45,734 nucleotides of DNA, from assembly GCA_016185525.1 (NCBI GenBank), contig JACPNK010000001.1, positions 1-45,734 on the forward strand. The letters run 5' to 3'. Shown here one piece after another: positions 44,900 through 45,734 of this stretch (the first letter of the stretch is position 1; every line of letters begins with the position of its first letter). The notes beneath the pieces were generated by a model. The model was not told the origin of the DNA and ran no database searches. It saw nothing but the letters and a program-made list of their open reading frames with translations. Position numbers and translations under genes: made by a program. This stretch comes from Candidatus Yanofskyibacteriota bacterium (GTDB lineage: Bacteria > Patescibacteria > Paceibacteria > 2-02-FULL-40-12 > IGHO2-12-FULL-4).

Positions 44900-45734
44900 T
44901 TAGAATCCTAAATTATTTATACAATAATTTACATAGGTAGCCCCCTGTTTAGTTTGCCACAATCCTAGTTCCCCCAGCGGTAATCCCACATTGCAAACCG
45001 TATGTTCAGGATTGTCGTAAGGACACTCCCACTTCTTTTTGACTCCACCTCCACAACTCTGTTCATTTCCGCAGTCTCTACTTGGAGCACAGTTGCCGGC
45101 ACCAGCATTGTAACCGGCGTATAGATTACGCGGTTCCGGTCCACAAGTACCAGCCGCCAGCGATCTTATATATGCGGCTCCAAGACAAATACTTTTGTCG
45201 GCATTGGCTGGGTTTGTCAGCCAGCTTCCAGTCACATTGCAACGGCCCACAGCTGAACTTGAACCCGACCAAGTACCGCCAGCCGCCGTACAAGACGCTT
45301 GCGCGCCCATACCGCAGTTTCTTGTAAAATCGCCTGCTGTTTCCGGCCGAAGCTGCATTAGTCCGTAAGAAGAAGTTGTACTCGCCTTAATATTACAATC
45401 CGACTCAATAACCAAAAAAGTTTTTAACACATCCACCGTGGCCGCTCCTCCGGCATACTTATTTATAGAAGAAAGATATTGAGCGCATGTTGAGTTGCCG
45501 CAACCCCCCGGTCTTCTCTGCTCACTGCAAAGATTGAAAGTACTGTAATTAACTCCGTGAAACATACAAGCCAAAGTTGCAGAAGTAGCCGTCGTTACAA
45601 TGCTCAAACTCTTTGTTGCCGAAAGTTTGGGTGAGGATGAGTCTTCAACTCTGACGGTAAAAGTGGCGGTGCCGGCTGTGGTTGGTTTGCCGGAGATTAC
45701 TCCGCCCGCAGACAGAGTCAGGCCGGCTGGCAGA
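44900..45734 (-). CDS. Secreted protein: Ig-like (He_PIG) domain plus lytic transglycosylase (5' end outside window)
   Basis: The frame is open to the window edge; the visible part is 277 codons. The outermost part is P-A-G-L-T-L-S-A-G-G-V-I-S-G-K-P-T-T-A-G-T, a He_PIG/putative Ig segment, followed by VRVEDSSSPKLSATKSLSIV. Then comes a lytic transglycosylase SLT-type core: FLVIESDCNIKASTTSSYGLMQLRPETAGDF with catalytic Glu (E-S), GLMQL, and later NLYAGYNAG. Many Cys suggest an oxidising extracytoplasmic setting. Such enzymes open peptidoglycan for secretion or pilus assembly. A start at 45607 is not real since the domain continues upstream. Confidence 0.85.
   Translation of the reverse strand, partial: LPAGLTLSAGGVISGKPTTAGTATFTVRVEDSSSPKLSATKSLSIVTTATSATLACMFHGVNYSTFNLCSEQRRPGGCGNSTCAQYLSSINKYAGGAATVDVLKTFLVIESDCNIKASTTSSYGLMQLRPETAGDFTRNCGMGAQASCTAAGGTWSGSSSAVGRCNVTGSWLTNPANADKSICLGAAYIRSLAAGTCGPEPRNLYAGYNAGAGNCAPSRDCGNEQSCGGGVKKKWECPYDNPEHTVCNVGLPLGELGLWQTKQGATYVNYCINNLGF

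Noticed and set aside
1..45734. CRISPR arrays
   Set aside because: Repeats in the window are not regularly spaced with unique spacers; none fits.

Overview
The window looks like part of the compact genome of a Candidate Phyla Radiation (Patescibacteria) bacterium. I infer this from several features together: short core proteins, many aminoacyl-tRNA synthetase genes close together, several VirB2/pilin-like and large secreted repeat proteins, and many small palindromic repeats that even sit in frame inside housekeeping genes. The exact lineage cannot be read from the sequence. Five synthetases are present (metG, glyS, ileS, argS, valS), with rsmI, tsaD, infC-rpmI-rplT, smpB, a tmRNA, recO, htrA and two tRNAs.

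Layout. 1-4350, minus strand: truncated tatD, metG and a three-gene cluster with a PspA-like coiled coil. 4455-7873, minus: rsmI, an AI-2E-type transporter and an M16 peptidase, separated by two large branched palindromic elements. 7969-12150: two surface or secreted proteins and an envelope protein of unknown role. 12239-21884: glyS, a DUF11-like surface protein, recO, ileS with an inserted histidine-phosphatase domain, a small membrane protein and argS. 22169-25650: htrA, a small HExxH protein, smpB, a possible kinase-fold protein and the tmRNA gene behind a perfect sigma70 promoter. 25716-29842: an IPT/TIG surface protein, a VirB2-like fusion and infC-rpmI-rplT. 29884-35641: accessory island, all genes on minus, with a structured repeat after almost every gene. 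35677-41703: tRNA-Glu, an HTH regulator with an operator, tsaD, valS, a PrsW-like protease, Hsp20 and a VanW-like protein. 41726-45734: tRNA-Leu and a minus-strand cluster of pilin-like and envelope proteins plus a lytic transglycosylase, resembling a type IV secretion/pilus-like envelope module.

The main observations are as follows. (1) IleRS carries a complete-looking histidine phosphatase domain (RHG...SHGD) inside its catalytic domain. (2) Many genes have a TATAAT-like -10 box ending 6-8 nt before the ATG. The tmRNA promoter of the same genome shows that this is where transcription should start, so many mRNAs appear leaderless. (3) The accessory island has two repeat families placed just after stop codons, like a gene-cassette array, and includes a 5'-truncated diversity-generating-retroelement-type reverse transcriptase. 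(4) Palindromic elements are inserted in frame in tsaD, ileS and valS; one 21-bp palindrome is identical in ileS and tsaD but is read in different frames. (5) Large multi-hairpin intergenic elements share an AGTATAAT loop.

All calls come from reading the sequence and recalled family motifs. No database search was run.
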